Both the position numbers and the translations under genes were made by a program. Below the pieces are notes generated by a model. The model saw nothing but the letters and a program-made list of their open reading frames with translations, made no database searches and was not told the origin of the DNA. A DNA stretch of 64,000 nt from CALRQJ02 sp943370285 (GTDB lineage Bacteria > Bacteroidota > Bacteroidia > Chitinophagales > Chitinophagaceae). This document shows, piece after piece, positions 9,533-18,538 of this stretch; the first letter of the stretch is position 1, and each line of letters begins with the position of its first letter. The stretch is taken from NCBI GenBank assembly GCA_943370285.1, contig CALRQJ020000010.1, positions 1 to 64,000 on the forward strand, given 5' to 3'.

Positions 9533-10435
9533 ATGATGAACAGAATTATTTTTTGTTGTTTGATGGTTTTTGTTGTATTTCAAACAAACGCACAGCAGCA
9601 AACTGCTGCATTAGTAGTCTATGCCACAACCGGAAAAGCCGAAGCAAAGCAAGATGGTAAAATAAAGAAACTCACTAAAGGGATGGTCATCAAATCTTCG
9701 GCAACCATCACCACTTCAAAAGGCGATGATGTAATGTTTATTTGCAGCAATTATAACATCGTTAGAATAAAACAACCGGGCAGTTATACCGTAACAGCGT
9801 TGATAAACAAATGTGCTAAACCCTCAGGTTCTGTAACAACAGCGTATCTACAATATGTGTGGGAGGAGTTTACACATAAGCATGAAAAAGTTACCGATAA
9901 CCATAAAAAGTTCATGAGAACTACGGGTGCCGTTGGTCGTGGTTGTCAAGGAATCGATATAAACCCGGGTACAGATACACTCAACTATTTCTCAGGTCAG
10001 TGGACATTAGCTTGGACCACTGCAGATGGGGTAAATGTAAAAGGTTTTGCATTATATGACGATCTCTACAATGGTAGAAAAATTGCCGATACTGCTATTA
10101 GCGGATACCGTTACAATGTAGCTTCGTTGTTGAAGAAAGTGAAAACACCGGGAGATTATTATTTATTAACCGTTGTTGATGCTAAAGTAAGTTGCGAAAG
10201 ACAATATATTAGAGTGTACGATAAAGCTGAGTTTAATGAAGTATTAATCAATCTCAAAAAGCAAGTAGTTGCTACAGATAAAGCCGAATCATTTTTTATG
10301 TTAGGCTTTTTGTTAGAGCATGAAAACTTTTATGCCGAAGCATTACTGTATTACAAAAAAGCAATTCTTGCAGCACCTAAAAATAATTTCTATAAAACCC
10401 GATACAACCTTTTTAAATCAACCTTTTACCAGTAA
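9533..10435 (+). CDS. Exported FecR-like/TPR-like protein, caspase-associated, copy 1
   Basis: I do not recognise a named family. The 300-aa product starts at ATG 9533, one base after the CHASE2 stop, and has a signal peptide ending near TNAQQQ. Residues about 25-95 resemble a FecR-type beta domain (VVYATTGKAEAKQDGKIKKL, then a GDDVMFIC segment). The centre has YVWEEFTHKHEK followed by FMRTTGAVGRGC, and the same pattern occurs in the product of 13756-14571 (YVWESFTHPHEK). The C-terminus looks like one TPR (FMLGFLLEHENFYAEALLYY). Each caspase in this block is followed by one member of this paralogous pair, which suggests a functional partnership. Confidence 0.65.
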   Translation: MMNRIIFCCLMVFVVFQTNAQQQTAALVVYATTGKAEAKQDGKIKKLTKGMVIKSSATITTSKGDDVMFICSNYNIVRIKQPGSYTVTALINKCAKPSGSVTTAYLQYVWEEFTHKHEKVTDNHKKFMRTTGAVGRGCQGIDINPGTDTLNYFSGQWTLAWTTADGVNVKGFALYDDLYNGRKIADTAISGYRYNVASLLKKVKTPGDYYLLTVVDAKVSCERQYIRVYDKAEFNEVLINLKKQVVATDKAESFFMLGFLLEHENFYAEALLYYKKAILAAPKNNFYKTRYNLFKSTFYQ

Positions 10436-10446
10436 ATCTTGTGGCT

Positions 10447-11397
10447 ATGAAACAGTTTCAATTATCAATTTGTGTACTCGTTGTTACCTTATTTATGGTA
10501 ACGGCTTGCAAAACTTCAAAATATAGTTCAGTTAATAAAGATGATGATGCCGTGATGGAAATTAGACAAGACAGCACTTATATTCCTTTCGATAAATTAA
10601 AGCAACAAGAAGTACCCAATTTTGCCAACCGTGGCCGTGGTAGAAGTGCAGCTTTAGTGGGCCTTGCTTTTACAGCAGGTAGTAGTGCCGTTAAAAAAAT
10701 GATTGCCAATGACAAGAAAAAATACATGGCCGATTACGACTTTGCCTTAACTGATTTATACTTCTATGATCAATTATCAACAGAAAGTGCATTCGATCCT
10801 ATTGGAATGAAATTTAAGGGGTTTAGAGTGATTCGTTTATTAGAAAATAGTGATGGAAGTAGTGATACCGCTATGATTGCTGAGTTTGAGTTAGATACTA
10901 CCAACAACAAAGCATATGAAATCATCAATAACTCCATATTTAGATTACGCTTAAAAAGTTTGGTGATTAATTCAACCCGTGCCAAACTTACTAGCGGTCA
11001 AAAGAAAACCATCAATATGGATTTTGATATTACCTTCACTACATCTTATGTAAACGAAGAAGGACATTTGTTTGATAACGTTACACTGGGCAAGTTTTAT
11101 TATTTTGTTCGAAACGCACCGGTCGATAAATCAGAGCCCGGATACAACGATTATTATGCTAAGCAAGCTGGAAAAGCAGTAGATGGAAAAAGCTTTATTG
11201 TACCTCGTTCATTTGGTTATCATATAACCGGACCTAATCAAACAGAAAAATCTTGGAGTCAGGGTGCTTATAGTATTAGTGTACATGTGAAAGAAAGTAC
11301 AAAAGATAAATTTGTAACAAAGTTACTAATGGATAATTCTGATAAAATCATTGATATGATTGGTGATAAAGCACAAGGAGCATTGAAAAAGAATTAA
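10447..11397 (+). CDS. Hypothetical lipoprotein in the caspase operon
   Basis: The 316-aa product is not a family I know. It begins with a lipoprotein signal peptide whose lipobox is VTAC at about residues 19-22, so it should be lipid-anchored in the envelope. ATG 10447 is preferred to the GTG at 10441 because it starts the signal peptide. The body is mixed alpha/beta with no obvious repeat. It contains a basic SRGRGRS-like patch (NRGRGRSAA) and a hydrophobic LVGLAFTAGSSAV stretch near residue 65 that could touch the membrane. It lies 11 bases after the preceding gene and is followed by a hairpin that probably ends this part of the transcript. Confidence 0.6.
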   Translation: MKQFQLSICVLVVTLFMVTACKTSKYSSVNKDDDAVMEIRQDSTYIPFDKLKQQEVPNFANRGRGRSAALVGLAFTAGSSAVKKMIANDKKKYMADYDFALTDLYFYDQLSTESAFDPIGMKFKGFRVIRLLENSDGSSDTAMIAEFELDTTNNKAYEIINNSIFRLRLKSLVINSTRAKLTSGQKKTINMDFDITFTTSYVNEEGHLFDNVTLGKFYYFVRNAPVDKSEPGYNDYYAKQAGKAVDGKSFIVPRSFGYHITGPNQTEKSWSQGAYSISVHVKESTKDKFVTKLLMDNSDKIIDMIGDKAQGALKKN

Positions 11398-11421
11398 GAA
11401 AACTAACAATAAATTACAAGT

Positions 11422-11478
11422 AAGGAACGGATGAGTGGGTGGGCATTTGCACAACGCTGTAATCCGTTCCTTTTTTTC
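11422..11478 (+). terminator. Rho-independent terminator inside the caspase block
   Basis: An 11-bp perfect inverted repeat, AAGGAACGGAT (11422-11432) and ATCCGTTCCTT (11462-11472), is followed by T residues to 11477. It lies between the lipoprotein gene and the second caspase gene, so it should end or attenuate the first half of the block. Codons upstream of ATG 11512 run through this hairpin, which supports the internal start for the second caspase. Confidence 0.75.
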
Positions 11479-11511
11479 ATCATTCATGAAAGCATCCATC
11501 AAACTACCATC

Positions 11512-13749
11512 ATGAAAAAAGGTTTAGTTTTTTTACTCTTTATTTTTGTTGCACTCAACAGCAAAGCCCAAACAGCAAGGGCTTTGTTGATTGGCATTAA
11601 TAAATATGAACCGCCGGCAAATGCATCGAAAGATGATAAACCAAGAACGGCATTTTTTAATTTAAACGGAGCGGTAAACGATGCACAGGCTGTTAAAAGT
11701 ATTATTCAAGCCCGCTATCAATTTCAAGAAGAAAATATTGTTGAGCTTTATAATGATGCAGCCAACAGAGCTGCCATTATACAAGCATTAGAACAATTGT
11801 TAACCGATTCTAAAAGCGGCGATGTGGCTTTTTTTTTCTACGCCGGTCATGGTATGTTAGTCACTAATAGTTTATCGGTTGAGGCAGATAAAAAAGATGA
11901 AGCAATTGTACCTGCAGATTATTGGAAAAAAGATATTAAACCTATTAGAGACAAAGAACTCAGTGCCATTTACAATCGCTTCATCGATAAAGGTGTAACA
12001 CTTACTGTGATTACAGATTGCTGTCATAGCGGTTCTTTGGGCAGAGGGGTAAACAATAATTTGTTATTGCATGAACCACCAACCGTTCGTTATATACAAG
12101 GTGTAGATTTTGATGCTAAGGATAATAGTGGTAACGATAAAGCTATAGCGCCGGAGAATAGAAAAAATGGTGCATTGATAATGGCTGCTTCGCAGGATAT
12201 TGAAAGTGCATCGGAGATTAGTGAAGATGGTGAACGACATGGCATTTTTACTTTATCGTTAATTAAAGCAATCAAAACATTGCCAAGCAATGTATCTGTC
12301 AATAATTTATTTGCTAGTGTAAGAGCAGCGATGATGTCTTATGGCAAAATGCAAGAGCCTGTGTTAGGTGGTCCGGAGGAAAGAAAAAATGCCGGTTTGT
12401 TTGGCGCTACCTATAGAGCTGCAAGTAACAGGCTTTTGATTGGCATTACTATCGACAAGAATGGAAAATGGAAAGTGAATGGCGGCAGATTGTTAGGCAT
12501 TAATATTGGTAGCAGATTAAAAAAAATCGGTGCAGCCGAAACCATAGAAATCATAGCCGTTTCCGGAATCAATAGTGCAGAAGCAAAGCTGGTTAAAGGG
12601 AATAAAGAAAATGTACAATCGGGTAATTTATTTGAATTAACCAATTGGATGAACGAAGGAAAAGCGGCACTTAAAATATATGTTCCTAAAAAGTCCTTAT
12701 CTATTGATGATATTCGAACACTGTCAGCAAAGCTAAAAAATGGCATGTCTGCCACAAGTTGGGTGAAAGATATTTTATCGACCCAACCGTCTGGAATTCT
12801 ATTCTATAATAATGGCAAATGGACATTATCAACCAAGAAAAAAGCATTAGAACATTTTGCTACGTTTCCTGATGCAGCTGCTATCAATAAGCGTATGAAT
12901 GGTGCTCCCTTTTTCTTAAACATTCCACCACCGCAAAGTTTAATCAAAGCATTAAGTGTTAAAACAGAAAATACAAATGTGGCGTTGGTTAACGATATCA
13001 ACGAAGCACAGTACAGTGTATGTGGAAAGATGAATGATGATGGCACTATATCGTATGCCTTAGTAAAATGTCAGGCATTGCTACAAGACAATGCGGAGCC
13101 TTTGCCTAAAAGAACCAATTATGAAATATATGGCGTAGGTATAGAAAATGATGTAGCCGATCATCTTGCTGAATATGCTTTCAAACTAGCTAAAATAAGA
13201 ACCTGGACAGGTATTGATGCACCGGGCAATAGTGATGCTCCGTACAGTTTAGTGATAAAAAAAGGATACAATAATTCCGTTAGAAATTTTAAAGATAGCG
13301 TGACTTATTTTGGTGATACCTTAAGTGGTTTTTTTGTAGTAGATGAAAAAAAATTGAAACAGTTTGACGATAAAGACCCGAAGAATGTATATGTGTTTTT
13401 ATTAGATAGTGCCGGCACTATAAAATTGATGTATCCGAGTGCAAATTTTGGAAATGTTGAAAATAAGCTACCTCAAAAAGTGAATGGTAAATTGGAAACA
13501 GAAACATTCTTGTTTGCTTCTTTGGTAGAGCCACCATCGGGTACTGATTATTATTTTATGTTGGTTACAGATGAAGCAATTAGTAACCCACTGGTTATTG
13601 AACAAGAAGGCGTATTAACTAAAGGTCGAAGTATTGGTAGCAGTATAAATAGTTTGTTTAATTTAGGCACAACAACTCGTAGTCCGGTAATGATAGAAAA
13701 TGCCAATTGGATGTTGTTGAAAAATATTTTAAAGTCAAAACAAAAATAA
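11512..13749 (+). CDS. Secreted caspase-family (C14) protein with DUF4384-like C-terminus, copy 2
   Basis: This is a paralogue of the product of 6099-8318 with the same length and layout (745 aa): signal peptide (MKKGLVFLLFIFVALNSKAQ), C14 domain, long middle region and DUF4384-like end (VYVFLLDSAGTIKLMYPS, PPSGTDYYFMLVTDE). The catalytic dyad is intact: H113 in FYAGHGML and C171 in TDCCHSGS. The two copies share strings such as LLIGINKYEP, VNDAQ and KMQEPVLGG/KTQEPVLAG, but differ enough that the duplication is not recent. ATG 11512 is chosen because it opens the signal peptide and avoids translating the terminator hairpin just upstream. It is followed after six bases by the second FecR-like paralogue. 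Confidence 0.87.
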   Translation: MKKGLVFLLFIFVALNSKAQTARALLIGINKYEPPANASKDDKPRTAFFNLNGAVNDAQAVKSIIQARYQFQEENIVELYNDAANRAAIIQALEQLLTDSKSGDVAFFFYAGHGMLVTNSLSVEADKKDEAIVPADYWKKDIKPIRDKELSAIYNRFIDKGVTLTVITDCCHSGSLGRGVNNNLLLHEPPTVRYIQGVDFDAKDNSGNDKAIAPENRKNGALIMAASQDIESASEISEDGERHGIFTLSLIKAIKTLPSNVSVNNLFASVRAAMMSYGKMQEPVLGGPEERKNAGLFGATYRAASNRLLIGITIDKNGKWKVNGGRLLGINIGSRLKKIGAAETIEIIAVSGINSAEAKLVKGNKENVQSGNLFELTNWMNEGKAALKIYVPKKSLSIDDIRTLSAKLKNGMSATSWVKDILSTQPSGILFYNNGKWTLSTKKKALEHFATFPDAAAINKRMNGAPFFLNIPPPQSLIKALSVKTENTNVALVNDINEAQYSVCGKMNDDGTISYALVKCQALLQDNAEPLPKRTNYEIYGVGIENDVADHLAEYAFKLAKIRTWTGIDAPGNSDAPYSLVIKKGYNNSVRNFKDSVTYFGDTLSGFFVVDEKKLKQFDDKDPKNVYVFLLDSAGTIKLMYPSANFGNVENKLPQKVNGKLETETFLFASLVEPPSGTDYYFMLVTDEAISNPLVIEQEGVLTKGRSIGSSINSLFNLGTTTRSPVMIENANWMLLKNILKSKQK

Positions 13750-13755
13750 GTGCAC

Positions 13756-14571
13756 ATGCAAAAAATAGGGATGCTATTAGTAATGACTGTATGCTTAACT
13801 ATGTTACAAGCATCGGCACAAAAAAAATATTTGGTGTATGCCATTAAGGGCAAACCAGAAGTAATGGAAGGCAAACAAGCTAAACCATTACTAACAGGCA
13901 CTGTGCTAACCATAGAAAATAGCATTAGTCTGTTAAAGGGTGATGCAGTTTATATACTAGGAGAAAAAGATTTTTGTGTGTTGAAGCTGACAAAGCCCGG
14001 TGTATTTCAATTGAAATTATTACAACAAAGTTGTATCAATCAGCCTCAAAATATTACCTACAATTATTTTAAGTATGTATGGGAATCGTTTACGCATCCA
14101 CATGAAAAGCCGGCACAAAATCGTAAAGCGTTTATGAAAAATTATGGTGCTGCTATTAGGGGTTGCGAATACATTCAGCCGATAAATTTTGAAGACACTA
14201 TTCGTTATGGTGGTAAAAGCAGTGTACTACAATGGCGTAATACAGAGCCCTTTAATACATCTTATTTGGTGGTGTATGACAAACCCAAAGGTGGAAATAT
14301 TGTTGTAGATACTAGTATTACAGGCAGTGAAATTAATTTGCAACAATTGACTGCAAGATTACAAAAAGGTAAAACCTACTATTTTACCATTGCAGCAGAA
14401 AAAGGAACTTCCTGCAATAGATTTGTGTTAGCATATATGACCAATAAAAAAGTGACTGCTTTTGTACAATCAGCCACCAAGCAATTACAGCAACAAGGAT
14501 TTAGCGGAGAGGGGTTAAAAGATGGGCTGAGCTTTATAGCCGAAGAACAAAAATATTTTGGCGTTCAGTAA
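13756..14571 (+). CDS. Exported FecR-like protein, caspase-associated, copy 2
   Basis: The 271-aa exported protein is a paralogue of the product of 9533-10435. It has a signal peptide (MQKIGMLLVMTVCLTMLQAS, then AQ), an N-terminal FecR-like beta region (YLVYAIKGKPEVMEGKQAKP) and the shared core YVWESFTHPHEK with FMKNYGAAIRGC. It lacks the C-terminal TPR-like tail of its paralogue. ATG 13756 is preferred to the in-frame GTG at 13750, which immediately follows the caspase stop. It is the last gene of the caspase block. The molecular role is unknown; its repeated pairing with a caspase is the main clue. Confidence 0.62.
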   Translation: MQKIGMLLVMTVCLTMLQASAQKKYLVYAIKGKPEVMEGKQAKPLLTGTVLTIENSISLLKGDAVYILGEKDFCVLKLTKPGVFQLKLLQQSCINQPQNITYNYFKYVWESFTHPHEKPAQNRKAFMKNYGAAIRGCEYIQPINFEDTIRYGGKSSVLQWRNTEPFNTSYLVVYDKPKGGNIVVDTSITGSEINLQQLTARLQKGKTYYFTIAAEKGTSCNRFVLAYMTNKKVTAFVQSATKQLQQQGFSGEGLKDGLSFIAEEQKYFGVQ

Positions 14572-14576
14572 AAGTT

Positions 14577-14607
14577 AATCAGGGTTGAAATAGTTTCAAC
14601 CCTGATT
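14577..14607 (+). terminator. Terminator of the caspase block (possibly bidirectional)
   Basis: A 14-bp perfect inverted repeat (AATCAGGGTTGAAA at 14577-14590 and its complement at 14594-14607) has a three-base loop and is followed by TTTTTA. It lies between the last gene of the block and the convergent thiL, and may serve both. Confidence 0.9.
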
Positions 14608-14617
14608 TTTTATTCCA

Positions 14618-15652
14618 TTATTCTTTGTCAAACGCATTCCAGCCTTGGGCTCTAATTTCATGGAGGCCACCACCCCTTGTAATTATTTTTACACCTTCTT
14701 CCCAATCTGTCATATAACCAATGACAGAAATATTTTCGTTGAAAACAATCTTCTCATGATCTTCTTGCTTGATAGTAAATAAGAGTTCATAATCTTCGCC
14801 ACCATTGAGTACACAAACCGTTGGGTCTAAACCAAAACTAAATGCAGCTTGTCGGCTATCTTCATGAATGGGAATTTTTTCTTCATACAATCTGCAACCC
14901 AAATTGCTTTGTTTGCAAATGTGTAAAGTTTCGCTGCTTAATCCATCGCTAATATCCATCATCGCCGTAGGCAATAAATTGTTTTGTTCAAAGAATTCAA
15001 TAATATCTTTTCTAGCTTCGGGCTTAAGTAATCTACCAACAATATAATCTCGGTTTTCAAGATCGGGTTGTATTTGCGGATTCTCTAAATAAATTCGCTT
15101 CTCCCTTTCCATTAAAGTAAGCCCTAAAAATGCACCGCCCAAAAAGCCGGATACACATAATAAATCTCCTTTTTGAGCTGTACTGCGTTTTACAATCTTT
15201 TCAATATTGGCTTCGCCGATGGCGGTAACACTAACTATAAATCCTTTTTGAGAAGACGAAGTATCGCCACCTACCAAATCAACACCATACTTTTCACAGG
15301 CAGCATACACCCCTTCGTAAAATTCGTCTAAAGCCTCCACACTAAAGCGATTACTAAACGCAATGCTCACTGTTATTTGTGTTGGCGTCGCATTCATGGC
15401 ATACACATCACTCAAATTAACCACTACTGCTTTATAGCCTAGATGTTTTAATGGTGTGTACATCAAATCAAAGTGAATGCCTTCAATCAACAAATCGGTG
15501 GTAATCACTGTTTGTTTGCCCAAATGATCTATCACAGCGGCATCATCTCCTACCGATAAAATGGTCGAAGCATTTTGTATCTCAAAATTCTTGGTTAAGT
15601 GATCAATCAAACCAAATTCACCAAGGGTTGCAATTTCTGTTCTCGAATTCAT
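14618..15652 (-). CDS. thiL: Thiamine-monophosphate kinase ThiL
   Basis: It phosphorylates thiamine monophosphate to thiamine diphosphate, the last step of cofactor synthesis. The 344-aa product has the AIRS/PurM-like fold. The metal/ATP site SVGDDAAVID lies near the N-terminus, and a substrate Asp-rich stretch LVGGDTSSSQ (about residues 125-135) and MMDISDGLSSE follow, with a C-terminal LNGGEDYELLFT motif. All these are ThiL hallmarks, and the length is typical. It starts at ATG 15652, about 30 bases downstream of the inositol-phosphatase-family gene, so the two probably share a transcript. Confidence 0.94.
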   Translation of the reverse strand: MNSRTEIATLGEFGLIDHLTKNFEIQNASTILSVGDDAAVIDHLGKQTVITTDLLIEGIHFDLMYTPLKHLGYKAVVVNLSDVYAMNATPTQITVSIAFSNRFSVEALDEFYEGVYAACEKYGVDLVGGDTSSSQKGFIVSVTAIGEANIEKIVKRSTAQKGDLLCVSGFLGGAFLGLTLMEREKRIYLENPQIQPDLENRDYIVGRLLKPEARKDIIEFFEQNNLLPTAMMDISDGLSSETLHICKQSNLGCRLYEEKIPIHEDSRQAAFSFGLDPTVCVLNGGEDYELLFTIKQEDHEKIVFNENISVIGYMTDWEEGVKIITRGGGLHEIRAQGWNAFDKE

Positions 15653-15681
15653 CGTATGCTTATTTCAATTAAAATAAATAA

Positions 15682-16464
15682 TTATCCATTTACTGCGCCA
15701 CCGTTTACAACTGCTAATAATTCATCGTGAATTTTACCATTGGTAGCCAACAAATGTGGTTGATAGGGGTTGTAATAGTTGCCATCAAAATCAGTTACTT
15801 TTCCGCCTGCTTCTTCCACCATTAAAAATCCGGCAGCACTATCCCATGCTGCTAACTTATGTTCGTAAAAGCCATCAAATCTGCCGGCAGCTACCCAACA
15901 TAAATCAATGGCTGCACTGCCCAAACGCCTAACGGGAATACCTTTTCTTATCAGTTTATCAAAAACTTGTAACGGACCGTTAGGGGCATCTAAATAGGTG
16001 TACGGAAAACCCGTTACCAAACAACTGTGTATGAGTTCAGTTTTATCGCTTACGCTGATGGGTTTATCGTTTAATGTTGCCCCTTTGCCTTTTTCGGCTA
16101 CAAAAAATTCTCTTAAAAAAGGGCTATACACTGCACCCAATTGCATCACACCATCTTTTTCAATACCAATACTTACACAGCAAATGGGGATGCCATTCGC
16201 AAAATTAACGGTACCATCAATAGGGTCTATAATCCATTTGTAAGTAGAATCTTGGATAATTTCACCTGCTTCTTCGCTCAAAATATAATGGTCCGGAAAA
16301 TCGGACTTAATAATATCCATGATGGCTTTTTCCGATGCATGGTCAGCCTCGGTTACCAGGTTGTTGATACCTTCTTTGTTCGAAACTTTAAATTCACCAT
16401 GAAAATAATGTTGCATCACTGCGGCACCTGCTTCGGCCGCTTTTAGTAAAGTTGCTTTAATCAT
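15682..16464 (-). CDS. suhB: Inositol monophosphatase family protein (SuhB-like)
   Basis: This is a Mg2+-dependent phosphatase of the IMPase/FBPase superfamily, usually annotated as inositol-1-monophosphatase; the true substrate may be another sugar phosphate or PAP. The ATG at 16464 gives 260 aa, the normal family length. A longer in-frame reading to 16563 would overlap the divergent glycosyltransferase gene. Metal-binding motifs are all visible: the SEEAGE segment (about residues 66-71), WIIDPIDGTVNFANG (about 80-94) and AAWDSAAGFLMVEEAGG near residue 210. It sits upstream of thiL on the same strand. Confidence 0.9.
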   Translation of the reverse strand: MIKATLLKAAEAGAAVMQHYFHGEFKVSNKEGINNLVTEADHASEKAIMDIIKSDFPDHYILSEEAGEIIQDSTYKWIIDPIDGTVNFANGIPICCVSIGIEKDGVMQLGAVYSPFLREFFVAEKGKGATLNDKPISVSDKTELIHSCLVTGFPYTYLDAPNGPLQVFDKLIRKGIPVRRLGSAAIDLCWVAAGRFDGFYEHKLAAWDSAAGFLMVEEAGGKVTDFDGNYYNPYQPHLLATNGKIHDELLAVVNGGAVNG

Positions 16465-16557
16465 GGCGCAAAGATAACCCAAACGATAGCTTGCCGAACA
16501 TTGATTAATTTGGATGCTTTGGTATAAACTTCTTACTTCGTACATCATAATCTGACA

Positions 16558-18501
16558 TTGCAATTATCCATCATCATAGTAAACTACAATGTGCGGCATT
16601 TTTTAGAGCAATGTTTATGCTCAGTACAAAAAGCCATACAACCTATTTCGGCAGAAGTATGGGTGGTAGATAATGCTTCGGCAGATGGTAGTATGGAATA
16701 CTTGAGGGATAAATTTCCTTGGGTAAAGTTTGAAGCTAACGCTGTAAATGTAGGTTTTGCAAAAGCCAATAATCAAGTTTTAGATCGATGCTCGGGGAAG
16801 TATATACTGTATTTGAACCCCGATACCATTGTGCCGGAAGATTGCTTTGAACAGTGCATCAACTTTATGGAGCAACACCCCGATGCTGGAGCTTTAGGCA
16901 TTAGAATGTTAGATGGTAGCGGACAGTTTTTGCCCGAAAGTAAAAGAGCCTTTCCGTCGCCATTAACAGCTTTTTTTAAACTAACAGGACTTTCCGCATT
17001 ATTTCCTACATCAAAATTATTTGCCAAGTATGCGTTGGGTTATTTATCCGAACATCAAAACCATGAAGTGGATGTTTTGGCCGGTGCATTTATGTTATTG
17101 CGAGGAACAGTAGCCCAATCATTGAAAGGATTTGATGACACATTTTTTATGTATGGCGAGGACATTGATCTCAGCTATCGCATCATACAATCTGGCTACA
17201 AAAATTATTATTTCTCCGGCAGTAGCATCATTCATTTCAAAGGAGAAAGTACAAAAAAAGGAAGCCTTAATTATGTACGAATGTTTTATCAGGCGATGAG
17301 TATTTTTGTACAAAAGCATTATGGTGGTGGTAAAGCTGCCTTTTTTTCCAGCTTTATTCAATTGGCTATTTGGGCAAGGGCTGCTTTGTCGGCTTTAGGA
17401 GGTTTATTGGTTCGAGTTGGTTTTCCGTTGATAGATGCTTTGTTGATTGTCATTTCTTTTTATGCGGTAAAATCATACTGGGTAAATTATACCACAAACG
17501 GAAAATATTTTGTGGAAGAGCTGGTGAATATTACACTCGTTAGTTTTTCGTTGTTGTTTTTAGGAACGGCAACGATGGCGGGTATTTATGATAAAAAATA
17601 CCATCCGTTAAAAGCGTTGTATGCTGCCGGAATTGCAATAGTGGTGATGTTGGCTATTTATTCTTTATTGCCTGAAACAATTCGCTTTTCTAGAGGGGTG
17701 ATTTTATTTGGCGGATTGTTAGCCTTAATGCTCATCACTTTGTTTAGATGGCTGATGTTGAAATGGCATTTGGTAGATGCCACTGAAGAAGAAAAATTAA
17801 AACAGCCGCTGCTCATTGTAGGCAATGCTACTGAATATGCTGAGGTATTGGCCATGCTCGAAAAAGTGAATCAACAAAAGAGAGTATTGGGCCGTGTTAG
17901 CGATGATGCCGATATGGCAACACTAGGCAAACTGAGCGATATCGCATTGTTGATTCAACAATTGAATATTGGAGAAATTATCTTCTGCGAAGGACAATTG
18001 AGTAATAAACGAATGATTGAATTGTTGCCTACTATTCCTGCTGCAGTAAGTATTCGGTTTCATGCTTATGGCAGTACGAGTATTGTAGGAAGTGATTCAA
18101 AAGATAGCAGTGGCGATATATTAAGTACAGAAGAACAGTATCATTTAAACGAACCGTATTATCGCCGCATGAAACGAATGGTTGATGTTAGCGTAGCCGG
18201 TTTTATTCTCATCAGCTTTCCTATTCAAATCTTTATTGGTGGTTTTGGTATGATTAAAAATGCGTTTGCAGTTTTAGTAGGAAGGAAAAGTTGGGTGGGG
18301 TATGGTGTTTCTAACTTGCATCTACCAAAGCTTAAACCAGGTGTTATAACAACCGGAGGTTTACGCTTTTCATCCGCACTACAATTATCCCAACAAGTTT
18401 TGGAAACAACTGATAAACAATATGCTAAAAACTATACTGCCGGAAAAGATTTGCTACTGATTGTCAGTAATTATAAAAGTATCGGTATAGTTGAAGGCTA
18501 A
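16558..18501 (+). CDS. Family 2 glycosyltransferase fused to a degenerate polyprenyl sugar-transferase region
   Basis: A 647-aa inner-membrane protein, probably in surface-polysaccharide synthesis. The N-terminal GT2 domain (about residues 1-250) starts with LSIIIVNYNVRHFLEQ and has VVDNASADGS, LYLNPDTIVP and DDTFFMYGEDIDLSYR (metal-site and rhamnosyltransferase-like motifs). Four or five membrane helices follow (about 270-395), then a nucleotide-binding-like domain (LLIVGNATEYAEVL, about 415-520) like the N-terminal part of WbaP-type initiating transferases. The C-terminus keeps a PYYRRMKRMVDVSVAGFIL helix and GRKSWVGYG, as in bacterial sugar transferases. The catalytic segment with the FRxxRxG and KFRSM motifs is missing. 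The start is TTG at 16558, because the GT fold begins immediately. Confidence 0.8.
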   Translation: MQLSIIIVNYNVRHFLEQCLCSVQKAIQPISAEVWVVDNASADGSMEYLRDKFPWVKFEANAVNVGFAKANNQVLDRCSGKYILYLNPDTIVPEDCFEQCINFMEQHPDAGALGIRMLDGSGQFLPESKRAFPSPLTAFFKLTGLSALFPTSKLFAKYALGYLSEHQNHEVDVLAGAFMLLRGTVAQSLKGFDDTFFMYGEDIDLSYRIIQSGYKNYYFSGSSIIHFKGESTKKGSLNYVRMFYQAMSIFVQKHYGGGKAAFFSSFIQLAIWARAALSALGGLLVRVGFPLIDALLIVISFYAVKSYWVNYTTNGKYFVEELVNITLVSFSLLFLGTATMAGIYDKKYHPLKALYAAGIAIVVMLAIYSLLPETIRFSRGVILFGGLLALMLITLFRWLMLKWHLVDATEEEKLKQPLLIVGNATEYAEVLAMLEKVNQQKRVLGRVSDDADMATLGKLSDIALLIQQLNIGEIIFCEGQLSNKRMIELLPTIPAAVSIRFHAYGSTSIVGSDSKDSSGDILSTEEQYHLNEPYYRRMKRMVDVSVAGFILISFPIQIFIGGFGMIKNAFAVLVGRKSWVGYGVSNLHLPKLKPGVITTGGLRFSSALQLSQQVLETTDKQYAKNYTAGKDLLLIVSNYKSIGIVEG

Positions 18502-18538
18502 AGTGTTTTTCCATGCTGAAAAGTTTAATCGAGACGAT

